Under the pieces are notes generated by a model. That model searched no databases. It saw only the letters and a list, made by a program, of their open reading frames with translations, and was not told where the DNA came from. Positions 1 to 9,228 of a stretch of 64,000 nucleotides of DNA are shown in pieces (the first letter of the stretch is position 1; every line of letters begins with the position of its first letter). A program made the translations under genes and the position numbers. Source of the stretch: Desulfomicrobium sp. UBA5193. Its GTDB lineage: Bacteria; Desulfobacterota; Desulfovibrionia; Desulfovibrionales; Desulfomicrobiaceae. The DNA is taken from NCBI GenBank assembly GCA_002412965.1, contig DHWB01000011.1:124001-188000 (forward strand), in the 5' to 3' direction.

Positions 1-1
1 A

Positions 2-697
2 TACGGTTTTTCGGAATCGGAAGTGACTGAGATTATGTCTTCTCAAGGATCGGGCGACGCAGTCGAGGATGTAGTAAGTGGACTCCGCGATGCATGGGAT
101 GCGATAGAGGGGTATCCGTTCCAGAAAGGATGGTTGTATCCTTTGCTGAACCGAGGAAGATATCATGCGGGATCGATCATATGGCGCTTGTCCCTTGGAG
201 CTTGGCCGGTGCTTCCCTATCTGGACCGTTCGTTGATAAATTTCCTAGCAAGCCTTCCAATACAGTTTCTGCATGATAGGGTAATACAAAAAGAAATAAT
301 TCTTAATGAATTCAGAGAAATAGCTGATATTCCCTTGGATAGGAACTCATGGGAGCCTGGCTATCTCGTTAAGCCGAGGAGTCGATACTTCTACGAAGGA
401 ATAAAGAGTATCTGTCACGTTTCTTGGCGAACTGGGAAGTTGTTCGATCATCTCGAACGATCTGGAAAGACAAAGTATTATCATCGAGTTTACGATATAA
501 ACGGAAGAGGGTGGCAGGACATCCTTCACGACGTCGAATCGAGTATCGAAAAAGGTTCAAAATTGTTTAATACAGCAGCGGTAAAGCGTTTTCTCCCACG
601 GTATGGTGAACATCACCGATGCAATGATGAATTAGTCGATACCTGGAAATACAAATCGCTTATTGGTTTACTGTTGTGGGAGTCGAAGATTTTATAA
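2..697 (+). CDS. Asparagine synthase-related amidotransferase, C-terminal part (5' partial)
   Basis: The frame is open to the left edge of the window, so the GTG at 23 is probably not a start and only about 230 C-terminal residues are visible. The segment RYHAGSIIWRLSLGAWPVLP followed by YLDRSL resembles the C-terminal synthetase domain of asparagine synthase-like enzymes, which transfer glutamine-derived nitrogen to an activated carboxylate. Such proteins are common in exosortase/exopolysaccharide loci, where they are thought to amidate sugars or peptides; that role is inferred here. The N-terminal glutaminase domain lies outside the window. It is followed by a 122-bp AT-rich gap and a run of glycosyltransferases in the same direction. 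Confidence 0.7.
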   Translation, partial: YGFSESEVTEIMSSQGSGDAVEDVVSGLRDAWDAIEGYPFQKGWLYPLLNRGRYHAGSIIWRLSLGAWPVLPYLDRSLINFLASLPIQFLHDRVIQKEIILNEFREIADIPLDRNSWEPGYLVKPRSRYFYEGIKSICHVSWRTGKLFDHLERSGKTKYYHRVYDINGRGWQDILHDVESSIEKGSKLFNTAAVKRFLPRYGEHHRCNDELVDTWKYKSLIGLLLWESKIL

Positions 698-819
698 ATT
701 ATACATGCTAAGAATATTTTGATTAAATTTTTTTTATGTACATAAAGTAAGTATTATCTCTCAAGAATTTTTTTTTCGGATGACTCTATTATTATTTTAT
801 ATAAAATGTAGGCACTTTT

Positions 820-1683
820 GTGAAATATTCACTTGTCATTTGTACTCACAATAGATCTCGGCAGCTTAAATTATGTCTTGATTCAATTTTTGAAATGTTT
901 AAGCCTGATTTTTTTGAGCTTGTTGTAATAGATAATAATTCAAATGATAGTACGCAGGATGTTATTAGATCATATCAACAACGTGCAAATTTTGTCTTTA
1001 AAAGCGATATTGAGTTTCGCAAAGGGTTGGGTTTTGCGCGAAATTTAGGATGGAAAATTTCTTCAGGAGATATTATTTCTTTTACAGACGATGATTGTTA
1101 TGTTGATAAATATTTTGCTTATGATGTTCTTTCTGCTTTCGAAGGGCGTGAAAATCAGGGATTTTTAGGCGGTAGGGTGATGCTTTTTGATGAATCAGAT
1201 CTTCGCATTACTATAATAGAATCAAGTGAATTTGTTTTCTATCATGCAGGAGACTTCATTCCAACAGGCGCTTTGATCGGTGCTAATTTGTCATTTAGGC
1301 GGAGTGCGCTTGTGTCCGCACAAGGTTTTAAAGATTTTCTTGGAGCTGGGACGTTGTTGCGATCAGGCGAAGATTCAGAAATTCTTGGAAATTTGAGTTC
1401 GTTAGGGTGGCAGGGTCAGTATTCTCCGTGTCCTACTGTATTTCATCACCATGGTCGGAAAAAGCAATCTGATGTTATATCCTTGTTTAAAGGTTATGAC
1501 ATTGGCAGAGGTGCTTATTACGCAATAATGATGTGTAGGAGAAATATGTTTTTACAGGTTTGTCGTCATTGGTGGGCGAAGTTTAGTTTATACAGGTATC
1601 GTCGTTTTTTTAACGAACTCTATGGTTTTTTTATGGGTTTATTTTTTTATTTTAATAGTATTGTTAGAAGAATTTTATTTTAA
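820..1683 (+). CDS. GT2 family glycosyltransferase
   Basis: A 287-aa GT-A fold glycosyltransferase. The N-terminus (SLVICTHNRSRQL) is the usual nucleotide-sugar binding strand, VVIDNNSND is the first acidic loop, and the FTDDDC motif (Asp90-92) is the likely metal-binding DxD. GEDSEIL near residue 190 fits the catalytic ED region. It should add a sugar to a polyprenyl-linked repeat unit on the cytoplasmic side of the inner membrane; donor and acceptor cannot be told. The start is a GTG without a clear ribosome binding site. The gene is very AT-rich, unlike the core of the window, and is the first of four similar genes. Confidence 0.88.
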   Translation: MKYSLVICTHNRSRQLKLCLDSIFEMFKPDFFELVVIDNNSNDSTQDVIRSYQQRANFVFKSDIEFRKGLGFARNLGWKISSGDIISFTDDDCYVDKYFAYDVLSAFEGRENQGFLGGRVMLFDESDLRITIIESSEFVFYHAGDFIPTGALIGANLSFRRSALVSAQGFKDFLGAGTLLRSGEDSEILGNLSSLGWQGQYSPCPTVFHHHGRKKQSDVISLFKGYDIGRGAYYAIMMCRRNMFLQVCRHWWAKFSLYRYRRFFNELYGFFMGLFFYFNSIVRRILF

Positions 1684-1846
1684 AATAATAATTAATTTTT
1701 TCTTCACTTAGTATTTGTGTTCAGATATTTTGATATAATCATGTGAAATATTTTAATTAAATGTATTTTGAGTAAAAATTGATTTGTTTAGGGTGTATTT
1801 TTTATGAATTTAAATAATTTTATTAAATATATATCGAGATTGCAAA

Positions 1847-2830
1847 ATGGTATTTTTTAAATTTTCAATTATTATTCCTTGTCATAAAGAGAAAGAATAT
1901 TTGATTCGATGTGTAGATTCTGTTTTTAATCAAGTATGGATGCCTGGAAATTATGAAATTATTCTTGTGCTTGATAGGCCGGATTTTGAAACTGAACGTA
2001 TCGCAAGAAATATAGGAAAACATGAACGTGTAATAATTGTTTATAATAATTTGGCTCCTGGTCCTGCTTCCTCTCGGAATGTTGGGATAGTCGCATCACA
2101 AGGTGACTGGATTATTTTTTTGGATGGCGATGATGTAATGACAGTTGATTCTATTAAGCAAAGATCGGAAGCTCTAAAAATGTTTCCCGATGCTAATTGG
2201 ATTGTGGGAGATTTTGCTCGAATAGACGAACATGATAATATTTTCCTCGATTCGTGGTACTCAACCCGTGATATTGATCCAAAGCCTTATTATTCTGCTT
2301 TTAAATCCGGGCTACCTGTTAAAATTTCTTATCCTTCAACTGTTATATTTGAAGGTGGAATGCCGTGGACAGGCGCAGTGATGATTAATAAGAAAGCAAT
2401 TATTGATGTTGGACTTTTCGATAATTCCCTTTTGCAAGCTGAAGATGTAAATTTATGGATTAGATTGATGCTTAAATATCCAATTGTTTTCATACCAAAA
2501 AAATTAGCATTTTATCGTGACAGGTTTTCGAGTATAACTAAAACGAGAACGTTACCATATTATTGGTCTCGAGTTTCATATGGGAAAATATTAAATATGA
2601 AATCTCTTGGAATTTATCGAGATATAGTTTTTCAGCGACTTGTTAATTTTTATATTGGTGATCATTGGGTTTTGCGAGAGAATGGAGATTACTATTTCGC
2701 TTCTAAATTGCTTTGTAGTGCTTTTGTTCTTAATCCTTTAAATATTGCAATTTTAAAAAATTTACTTATTCTTTCTGTATTGATGTTTATGAATTTATTG
2801 GGTATAAATTTTAGTAAGTTAAAATTATGA
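1847..2830 (+). CDS. GT2 family glycosyltransferase
   Basis: A 327-aa GT2 enzyme. Residues 5-15 (KFSIIIPCHKE) form the first strand and helix, FLDGDD (about 91-96) is the DxD metal site, and LLQAEDVNLWIRL near residue 200 carries the ED pair of the acceptor-side catalytic region. The C-terminal 60 residues are hydrophobic and may contact the membrane. It probably builds the exopolysaccharide repeat unit with its neighbours. Its stop overlaps the start of the next gene by 4 bases (ATGA), so the two are probably translationally coupled. The 163-bp upstream gap is AT-rich with no clear promoter or terminator. The sugar specificity is unknown. Confidence 0.88.
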   Translation: MVFFKFSIIIPCHKEKEYLIRCVDSVFNQVWMPGNYEIILVLDRPDFETERIARNIGKHERVIIVYNNLAPGPASSRNVGIVASQGDWIIFLDGDDVMTVDSIKQRSEALKMFPDANWIVGDFARIDEHDNIFLDSWYSTRDIDPKPYYSAFKSGLPVKISYPSTVIFEGGMPWTGAVMINKKAIIDVGLFDNSLLQAEDVNLWIRLMLKYPIVFIPKKLAFYRDRFSSITKTRTLPYYWSRVSYGKILNMKSLGIYRDIVFQRLVNFYIGDHWVLRENGDYYFASKLLCSAFVLNPLNIAILKNLLILSVLMFMNLLGINFSKLKL

Positions 2831-3822
2831 AAGAATATTATAGTGATGTATTGGTTTCAATTGTTATTCCTGTATTTAATGGTGAGAGATATATTGAAGA
2901 GTGCTTGTTGAGTGTTCTGTCTCAGAAGCATCATTTCTTGGAGGTCATTGTTGTCGATGACGGCTCTGTTGATGCAACGAAGCAAATTGTTTTAAAAATT
3001 GCAGCAGCAGACTCACGGGTCAGGTATTTTTATCAAGAGAACTCAGGTAATAGTTCTGCTCCAAGAAATTTTGGTTTTCAATATTGCTCTGGTGAATATG
3101 TTAATTTTTTTGATGCAGATGATGTCATGCTTCCTTGTAAGATTAGTAATCAACTTGCTGTTTTGATTCATCATCAAGATGTGAGTGCTGTTTGCTGTGA
3201 TTATGTAAATTTTTCTGTTAAGGGCGATTTTTCTTTTACGCATTTTTCAGAGTGTACAAACATTCAAGGTGCTATAAAATTAAAAAATATATGTGCTGAG
3301 TGTAATGCTTTTATTTTTGAGAATAATGATCTTTTGCATATTATTTGTACTGAAAATTTTACAATCAACAGTTCTACGCTGTTTCGAAAGAAATTTTTGA
3401 AAGCTACCCCTTTTTCGACGGAACTTTGGGGTAGCGAAGACTGGTTGTTGCATTTTGAACTATTTAGTCGTTTTTATGTTGGAGTCGTTAATCAAGTTGG
3501 ATTCCGTAGAAGATTGCATGACAATAATAAAACTAATAATATTGAGCGGATTCTTTTTTATAAAGCAAAATCGCGTGAAATTGCTTCCAGTTTTGTTAAC
3601 GATGATGTATTGAAAATAAAATTAAATAATTTTTCTTCATCATATTATGCATTGTTAAGCAAGGAAATTGCTACACAATCATTTTTTATGGCTTTTTTTT
3701 ATTTATTGAAGAGCTATAAAATTGGCAATAATAGTTTGTTTTTTTATGTAAAATTATATGTATTTATATTAATAAAGCGATTATACAATTTTAAAAAATA
3801 TTATGTTAATAAAAACTATTAG
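2827..3822 (+). CDS. GT2 family glycosyltransferase
   Basis: A 331-aa GT2 enzyme. SIVIPVFNG (11-19), VVDDGS (42-47) and FFDADD (94-99) are the canonical GT-A motifs, and GSEDWLLHFEL near residue 205 is the catalytic ED region. It overlaps the preceding gene by 4 bases and the next one by 20 bases, which indicates one transcription unit. Codon use is strongly A/T-ending, as in its neighbours, and points to recent acquisition of the whole glycosyltransferase block. Its role in capsule or exopolysaccharide assembly is inferred from context. Confidence 0.88.
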   Translation: MKEYYSDVLVSIVIPVFNGERYIEECLLSVLSQKHHFLEVIVVDDGSVDATKQIVLKIAAADSRVRYFYQENSGNSSAPRNFGFQYCSGEYVNFFDADDVMLPCKISNQLAVLIHHQDVSAVCCDYVNFSVKGDFSFTHFSECTNIQGAIKLKNICAECNAFIFENNDLLHIICTENFTINSSTLFRKKFLKATPFSTELWGSEDWLLHFELFSRFYVGVVNQVGFRRRLHDNNKTNNIERILFYKAKSREIASSFVNDDVLKIKLNNFSSSYYALLSKEIATQSFFMAFFYLLKSYKIGNNSLFFYVKLYVFILIKRLYNFKKYYVNKNY

Positions 3823-4687
3823 CGTTGTAATTACAACTTATAATTACGGTGCGTTTATAAAAGAAGCCGTGGATTCTGTTTTAAACCAAACATTAGCAAT
3901 TATTGAAATTATTATAATTGATGATGGCTCCAGGGACAATACAAAAGATATTGTTGCTGAATTCAACGATCCGCGCATTATGTATTGTTATCAAAAGAAT
4001 CAAGGCCAGCCCAAAGCTAAAAATCGCGGCATTTGTGAATCCAGCGGTGAGTTAGTCGCATTTTTAGATGCCGACGATGTCTGGCTGCCTTCTAAACTTG
4101 CAAAACAGGTTGCATTGTTTTCCAATCCTGAAGTCGGTGTAGTATATTCGCGACGCAAGTGGATCGATCCCTCCGGTAAGATAATTTCTGGTAACGAACG
4201 GGCTCTCAGGAAAGGTTCGATTCTAAACTATATATTTGTTGATAATTTTATCTGTTTTTCTTCGAGTGTTTTGCGCAGATCATATTTGGAGGAAGTTGGT
4301 TATTTTGATGAATCCTTGCCCATGGGTATTGATTATGACTTATGGATTCGTCTCGCTAGTGTGTGCAAATTTGATTTTGTGGAAGAACCATTGGTTTTGT
4401 ACAGAACTGGTCATGCTAATTTGTCCAAAAACACCTTGAAGCGCTATGAGTGCGCACAAGCGATAATGCGCAAGAATCTTTCGGACCCGAAAGTGCGTGA
4501 CGCAATGTCTTGGTGGGTGCCCAATCTCGCTTGGGCGGACACGTGGTCAAATTTTGGGGTTTATCTTGCGTCGCTTGGTGATTACAAGGCATCTTTTTTC
4601 TATTCATTTAAATCTATATTGAAGTTTCCAATTTATCTAGCTGTTTACAAGCGCCTATTAAAATCTTTACTTTACTTTATCAAATGA
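3803..4687 (+). CDS. GT2 family glycosyltransferase
   Basis: A 294-aa GT2 enzyme. SVVITTYNYG (7-16), IIDDGSRDNT (about 38-47) and FLDADDVW (87-94) are the nucleotide-sugar and metal-binding motifs, and MGIDYDLWIRLA is the downstream acidic catalytic region. The start overlaps the previous coding sequence by 20 bases and the stop overlaps the O-antigen polymerase gene (ATGA). It is the fourth GT2 enzyme of the block, and base composition becomes less AT-rich toward its 3' end. The specific sugar linkage cannot be predicted. Confidence 0.88.
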   Translation: MLIKTISVVITTYNYGAFIKEAVDSVLNQTLAIIEIIIIDDGSRDNTKDIVAEFNDPRIMYCYQKNQGQPKAKNRGICESSGELVAFLDADDVWLPSKLAKQVALFSNPEVGVVYSRRKWIDPSGKIISGNERALRKGSILNYIFVDNFICFSSSVLRRSYLEEVGYFDESLPMGIDYDLWIRLASVCKFDFVEEPLVLYRTGHANLSKNTLKRYECAQAIMRKNLSDPKVRDAMSWWVPNLAWADTWSNFGVYLASLGDYKASFFYSFKSILKFPIYLAVYKRLLKSLLYFIK

Positions 4688-6036
4688 AAAATATTCGTTT
4701 ACTTCCTCTGATGCTTGCAGGATATCTTTTTCTGCTCATTTTTCGACCATATGAATATTGGCCGATTCTTGGCTATTTCAGAATCGAGCTTATTTACATG
4801 CTTTTCTTTATGGTTACCGTTTTCTTGTCGCCTGACAAGCGCATGTTGTTTAGTCCTTTGAATGGTGTTATTCTTTTGTTTTCAGTAATTTTGATAGCGT
4901 CAGGTTTGTTTTCCATGAGTTGGATTGGTGCGTGGAAAACCATAGATGACTATCTCAAATACGTAATTTTTTATTTTATGGTTATTTTGACTATACGTGA
5001 CGAAAAAGATTTTTATTTCATAGTTCATTCGTTCATAGCTGTGATGCTTCTCTATGTCGGAAAATCTGCTTGGGAGTTTTTCTTTCATGGACGTAATGTA
5101 TACAGAATGGGCATTTCCAGGATGGTCGGTATCGACATTACATACGGAGATCCAAATTCGTTTGCAGCTTCGATTTGCTACTCATTGCCCTTGTGTTGGG
5201 CCCTGATCCAGAATGAGCCCGCCAACCTTTGGGTCAAAAGATGTTTGTACGCGTATGGAGCACTTGCATTATTGGCTATCATCATGACCGGATCACGTAG
5301 TGGCATGGTGACAGCTCTTTTCTTCTTTTTTATTATTCTGGTATCATCTTCGAGAAAATTCGTATCCATGATTGTGCTGGCGATCATTTTGGTTTTTTCA
5401 TGGCAATTCATGCCTGAAGACCTTCAAACTCGATTTCTTTCTACGTTCTATGAAGACGTTGGCCCTCTCAACGCTCAACAGTCCGCTCAGGGCAGAATGG
5501 TCGGCTTTCAGCATGGTCTGAAACTTTTTGCAGAAAACCCGTTATTGGGCGCAGGGCCGGGTTTGTTTCCGATGACTTGGAGTAGCGGAATGAATGCCCA
5601 TAACCTTTTTGGTCAGTTGCTGGGGGAGATCGGAGCGCTTGGCGCGTTGGTGTTTATTGCCATGGTTTATCTGCTAATCTTCCATAATTTGGCGATCGCT
5701 CGTAAGTTCAAGTCGTTGTATCGTCCACTATCTTCCAGAGATGAATCTTCTGAAGTGCAAAATAGGTCTTCAGGAAACTTTATGCCTCGTATTTATTCCG
5801 CTTCGACTCGCAGCAGAGAATGCAGCGTGAATAAAAATTCTCTTGTTCCTGATCTTGTACCGATAAAAATTTATAATTTTGTTGCGATTGCTATTGTTCA
5901 AACCGTCACACTTATGATCTTTAAAGGATGGGGAGATCATAACTTATATCGTTACACATGGCTGTGGCTGGCAGCACTGACCGTGTTGGGGCATCATTTT
6001 TTTCATCAAGAGGTCAAGCGCATTGGGCAATCATAA
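4684..6036 (+). CDS. O-antigen polymerase/ligase family membrane protein
   Basis: A 450-aa polytopic inner-membrane protein with about ten hydrophobic segments. The GMVTALFFFFIILV segment, GRMVGFQHGLKLFAENPLLG and the AHNLFGQLLGEIGALG region are characteristic of the Wzy/WaaL superfamily, which polymerises repeat units or ligates glycans on the periplasmic face. In exosortase A loci a homologue is often annotated as an O-glycosylation ligase. A polar stretch around residues 345-395 is a long loop between the last membrane segments. It starts inside the stop of the preceding GT2 gene and overlaps the following GT4 gene by 14 bases, so it belongs to the same operon. Confidence 0.85.
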   Translation: MKNIRLLPLMLAGYLFLLIFRPYEYWPILGYFRIELIYMLFFMVTVFLSPDKRMLFSPLNGVILLFSVILIASGLFSMSWIGAWKTIDDYLKYVIFYFMVILTIRDEKDFYFIVHSFIAVMLLYVGKSAWEFFFHGRNVYRMGISRMVGIDITYGDPNSFAASICYSLPLCWALIQNEPANLWVKRCLYAYGALALLAIIMTGSRSGMVTALFFFFIILVSSSRKFVSMIVLAIILVFSWQFMPEDLQTRFLSTFYEDVGPLNAQQSAQGRMVGFQHGLKLFAENPLLGAGPGLFPMTWSSGMNAHNLFGQLLGEIGALGALVFIAMVYLLIFHNLAIARKFKSLYRPLSSRDESSEVQNRSSGNFMPRIYSASTRSRECSVNKNSLVPDLVPIKIYNFVAIAIVQTVTLMIFKGWGDHNLYRYTWLWLAALTVLGHHFFHQEVKRIGQS

Positions 6037-7153
6037 GCGTCTTTTAACGATTGTCCGATGGCCTCTCGGAGGTATTCGGACCTATATGCGCTATGTTTAT
6101 CAACACCTCGGTCCAGACTGGCAAGTCACAATACTGGCTGCCGATGTGCAGGAGAGTGCTGCCCTGCAAGAGGATGCAAAGCTTGTTGGGGCGGAATTAA
6201 TACTGGCTCCTGCGTCTTCGCTGGGATTCCTTTGGACCGTCTTTCGAACTTTGGCTCAGGGCCGTCATGACCTTATCCAAAGCCAGGGGTTTATTTCCGC
6301 CATTACGACATGTCTGGCCAATGTTTTTTTCCGCAAGTCGCACGTGCTCACTGTGCACGGTGTCCTTGAAGACCGATTGCTTCAGGGCTTCAAGGGCCGA
6401 CTGAAACGTCTGGTGACCAACTGGGCCATCTGTTCGGTGGACGTTGTCTATGCCGTCAGCGAAGATATTCTTGAGCACGTTCGCCAAAAGGTGCCGTGCT
6501 TGGCTGGTTCCAAAGTGAAGCAGATCGCTATCATGAACGGGATCGAACCGCAGATGTTTTTGGGTTCGAGGAAGCCTGGTGAGTTCAGGCGACGTCATGA
6601 TTTAGGATCGGATCTTTTTCTTTTTGGCTTTTTAGGGCGTTTTATGCCGCAAAAAGGCTTCGACAAAATTATTGAAGCGTTGGCTCGCTTGGAAAAGTTT
6701 TCTGTGCCTTGTGATTATCGTCTCGTAGCTGTTGGGTCGGGTGATTATAGGTCTCAGTATGAAGCGTTGGCCATGCAAAAAGAGGTTTCCCATCGCATTG
6801 TTTTTCTGCCGTTTCAGCATGATGTTGCCAGTGTTTATCAGGATTTAGATGCTGTGGTTATGCCTTCCAATTGGGAGGCATGTCCGTTACAGCCTATGGA
6901 AGCTCTTATAAGCGGTGTTCCGGTCATTACTTCAGATTGCATTGGCCTGCGTGAGGTGGTGCGGAACACTCCGGCCATTGTGGTTTCAAATGGGAATCCT
7001 GAGGGGCTGGCTATCGCCATGCATAATCTAATGCGTTTTGATCAGGGTGATCATTTTGAAGCGTTTCGAAAAGAAGCTGCCTTACGTTTTGATGTGCTCA
7101 AGACTGCAAAGAATATTGAAACACTTTTCAAACGGACACTCAAAAGACGCTAA
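6023..7153 (+). CDS. GT4 family glycosyltransferase
   Basis: A 376-aa GT-B fold enzyme. GGIRTYMRYVYQHL is the N-terminal acceptor-side motif, FGFLGRFMPQKGFDKIIEAL begins the C-terminal Rossmann domain, and EACPLQPMEALISGVPVI is the EX7E donor-binding motif. It should transfer a sugar from a nucleotide donor in the cytoplasm with retention of configuration. The TTG start lies 14 bases inside the polymerase gene, so it depends on translational coupling. It is the last gene of the first block and is followed by a convergent gene on the minus strand. Confidence 0.88.
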   Translation: MGNHKRLLTIVRWPLGGIRTYMRYVYQHLGPDWQVTILAADVQESAALQEDAKLVGAELILAPASSLGFLWTVFRTLAQGRHDLIQSQGFISAITTCLANVFFRKSHVLTVHGVLEDRLLQGFKGRLKRLVTNWAICSVDVVYAVSEDILEHVRQKVPCLAGSKVKQIAIMNGIEPQMFLGSRKPGEFRRRHDLGSDLFLFGFLGRFMPQKGFDKIIEALARLEKFSVPCDYRLVAVGSGDYRSQYEALAMQKEVSHRIVFLPFQHDVASVYQDLDAVVMPSNWEACPLQPMEALISGVPVITSDCIGLREVVRNTPAIVVSNGNPEGLAIAMHNLMRFDQGDHFEAFRKEAALRFDVLKTAKNIETLFKRTLKRR

Positions 7154-7191
7154 ATCTGCAATATATGTACAATTTTAATTGAAGATATGGT

Positions 7192-7222
7192 ATAATTGGT
7201 GCAATAATTATTGTTACAATTA
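7192..7222. repeat. AT-rich palindrome between convergent genes
   Basis: An imperfect palindrome with ATAATTG and CAATTAT at its ends and a perfect CAATAATTATTG core. It lies between the GT4 gene and the convergent endonuclease-like gene. It could act as a weak bidirectional terminator, but the stem has no G-C content, so this is uncertain. Confidence 0.3.
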
Positions 7223-7255
7223 TATAAAATTTATCTGCAAAGCATTTCAGAGTTT

Positions 7256-8266
7256 TTACTTCCTGTCTGAAATATAAATATCTGCTATCACTGGTCTATG
7301 ATCTGATCCAATATCTGGACCGACATAGCATTGTATGGGATGGGCACCGTTTCCTGTTAATATGTGGTCAATTCTGATATCAATGGGAATACCATAAGCG
7401 GCGTCACGGTATGTCCACCCATAGCCCCGGCCTGTTTGTGTAAAAGCATTGTTTAATTTGCTCCAATATGTCTGATAAATATGGCTTTCAATGGGCATGT
7501 TAAAATCGCCCGCAATGATAAGGGGAAATTCTTGAATATTAAGCGAATTGCGAACAAGTTCCGAAACGTTTTGTCGATTATCTGTTTCTGAAAACAGAAG
7601 TTCTGCTTTTTTAGGGTTGAGTCCTGTTTTTCGATCCAAGATATGTTGAAGTCCGTAGCGAGGGCTTGGCAAGTACACGGAGCTGAAAAAAATTTTGCCC
7701 TTAGGTGTGGTCACTGTGCATGGCAGCAAGCTGTGACGCTGCCAAACGTGAGGAGGGTGGGGGGCCATGACGGGTTCGTGGGCCTGGATTGGATGTCTGG
7801 AGAGGATTGCGATGATTCCGGCTTGAATTTTTAGCCACTCGGGCGGCAAGTCGAGCTGAATTGAGGGCGGGCATTCCTGCAGGGCTACGAGATCAATATT
7901 TTTTTCCAGGATAAGCTGTGAAAGTGCTTTGGCATCAAAACTTCCTGTTTGAATATTGCACGTTAAAACACGTAGCATTTGACCATTTGTGCCTTTCAGC
8001 TTTGAAAATGACCACTGCAGCCCCATGAACGAACCAAAGACGATGGTTCCGGCCAGAAGAAGGGGAATGAGCAGACGGGGACTGCGCCACAGGGCCAGGG
8101 GCAGGAGTGGGACGAGCGGCAGGACAAGCATCCAGCGCGGGCCGAACAGGAACAGGGTTCCCGGCCACCAGCGGTCTCCTGTGAGAGACATGAGCGCTAG
8201 GGCTAGGATTGTGGCTGCGGCGTACGCCCATGAGGCGAAGGTGAGAAGTGTGTCGAATTTTTTCAT
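7256..8266 (-). CDS. Endonuclease/exonuclease/phosphatase family membrane protein
   Basis: A 336-aa protein taken from the ATG at 8266; an upstream TTG would add 24 unconvincing residues. Residues 1-90 hold about three hydrophobic segments. The rest is an EEP (DNase I-like) domain: VLTCNIQTG, VALQECPP (metal-binding Glu), AGDFNMP (catalytic Asp-Asn) and GSDHRPVIADI (catalytic Asp-His). The membrane-anchored arrangement, with the domain probably facing the periplasm, resembles YafD-like proteins. The substrate could be a nucleic acid, phospholipid or sugar phosphate. It is divergent from the exosortase gene, and its GC content is intermediate between the AT-rich block and the GC-rich core. Confidence 0.85.
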   Translation of the reverse strand: MKKFDTLLTFASWAYAAATILALALMSLTGDRWWPGTLFLFGPRWMLVLPLVPLLPLALWRSPRLLIPLLLAGTIVFGSFMGLQWSFSKLKGTNGQMLRVLTCNIQTGSFDAKALSQLILEKNIDLVALQECPPSIQLDLPPEWLKIQAGIIAILSRHPIQAHEPVMAPHPPHVWQRHSLLPCTVTTPKGKIFFSSVYLPSPRYGLQHILDRKTGLNPKKAELLFSETDNRQNVSELVRNSLNIQEFPLIIAGDFNMPIESHIYQTYWSKLNNAFTQTGRGYGWTYRDAAYGIPIDIRIDHILTGNGAHPIQCYVGPDIGSDHRPVIADIYISDRK

Positions 8267-8394
8267 CAGAGGATTCTTCGAACGGTTGATATTTTGGGTT
8301 ACAGTTTTGAGGCTATGGAAAACTGCGTTCCGGCGCAATCATTGCTATATAGCCTGAAGCAAAATTCGTAAATGAGTACAAAGAAGGAGAGAAT

Positions 8395-9228
8395 ATGACC
8401 CTTGTTCAAACCTTGCGGACATATAGGTTCGAGCTGTTGGTATTGGTTCTGCTCCTCGGAGCAGTGTACCATTCTATCGTCTATGAGATGATCCTCGATT
8501 GGAAGAAGGATGACAATTACTCCCATGGCTTTCTTGTGCCTTTCATCGCCGCGTATCTGGCCTACATGCGCAAGAACGATCTACTGGCGGCGGTAGTTCG
8601 GCCTTGCAATGCGGGACTGGCAGTTATCGCCATGGGCCTGGGCGTGCTTTTTCTGGGCTGGTTGGCCACCGAATATTTCACCATGCGCACTTCCCTAGTG
8701 ATCATTATGGCCGGTTCCGTGCTCTACCTGCTGGGTTTGGAGGTCTTCAAGATCCTGCTCGCCCCTCTGTGCTACCTCCTTCTCATGGTGCCCATCCCCT
8801 ACATCATCTATGACGCGGCGGCTTTTCCCTTAAAGCTTTTTGTGACCAAGGTCTCGGTCCTCAGCATGAAGGCCCTGGGCATCGTGGTCTGGCAGGAAGG
8901 GAACATTCTCATGTTCCCCAACATCACCCTGGAAGTGGCCGACGCATGCAGCGGCCTGCGCTCCATCATGTCCCTGCTGGCACTGGGCGCGGCCTATGCC
9001 TTTGTGCTGCACTCAACTACCAGGGACCGGGTCATCCTCATTCTCTCGACCCTGCCCATTGCCGTGTTCACCAACTGCCTGCGCGTCATCGCCACCGGCA
9101 TCCTGGCCCAGTACTATGGATCGGCGGCGGCAGAGGGCTTTTTCCATGAATTTGCCGGAATGTTTGTTTTCGGAGCGGCCGTGGTCATGTTTGTGGCCCT
9201 TGGCTCAAGCTTGAAGAGGTGGTCATGA
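8395..9228 (+). CDS. xrtA: Exosortase A (XrtA)
   Basis: A 277-aa integral membrane protein with about eight hydrophobic segments. It carries the exosortase catalytic triad in family context: Cys185 in VADACSGLRS, Arg230 in TNCLRV and His251 in FFHEFAG. Exosortases are transpeptidase-like enzymes that cut PEP-CTERM proteins at the inner membrane and are thought to attach them to a surface glycan. ATG 8395 has a good AAGGAG site 7 bases upstream. The downstream epsI-like gene overlaps it by 4 bases. Neighbouring glycosyltransferases, PrsK and PrsR fit the XrtA/PEP-CTERM system. No substrate with a PEP-CTERM tail was found in the window. Confidence 0.95.
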   Translation: MTLVQTLRTYRFELLVLVLLLGAVYHSIVYEMILDWKKDDNYSHGFLVPFIAAYLAYMRKNDLLAAVVRPCNAGLAVIAMGLGVLFLGWLATEYFTMRTSLVIIMAGSVLYLLGLEVFKILLAPLCYLLLMVPIPYIIYDAAAFPLKLFVTKVSVLSMKALGIVVWQEGNILMFPNITLEVADACSGLRSIMSLLALGAAYAFVLHSTTRDRVILILSTLPIAVFTNCLRVIATGILAQYYGSAAAEGFFHEFAGMFVFGAAVVMFVALGSSLKRWS

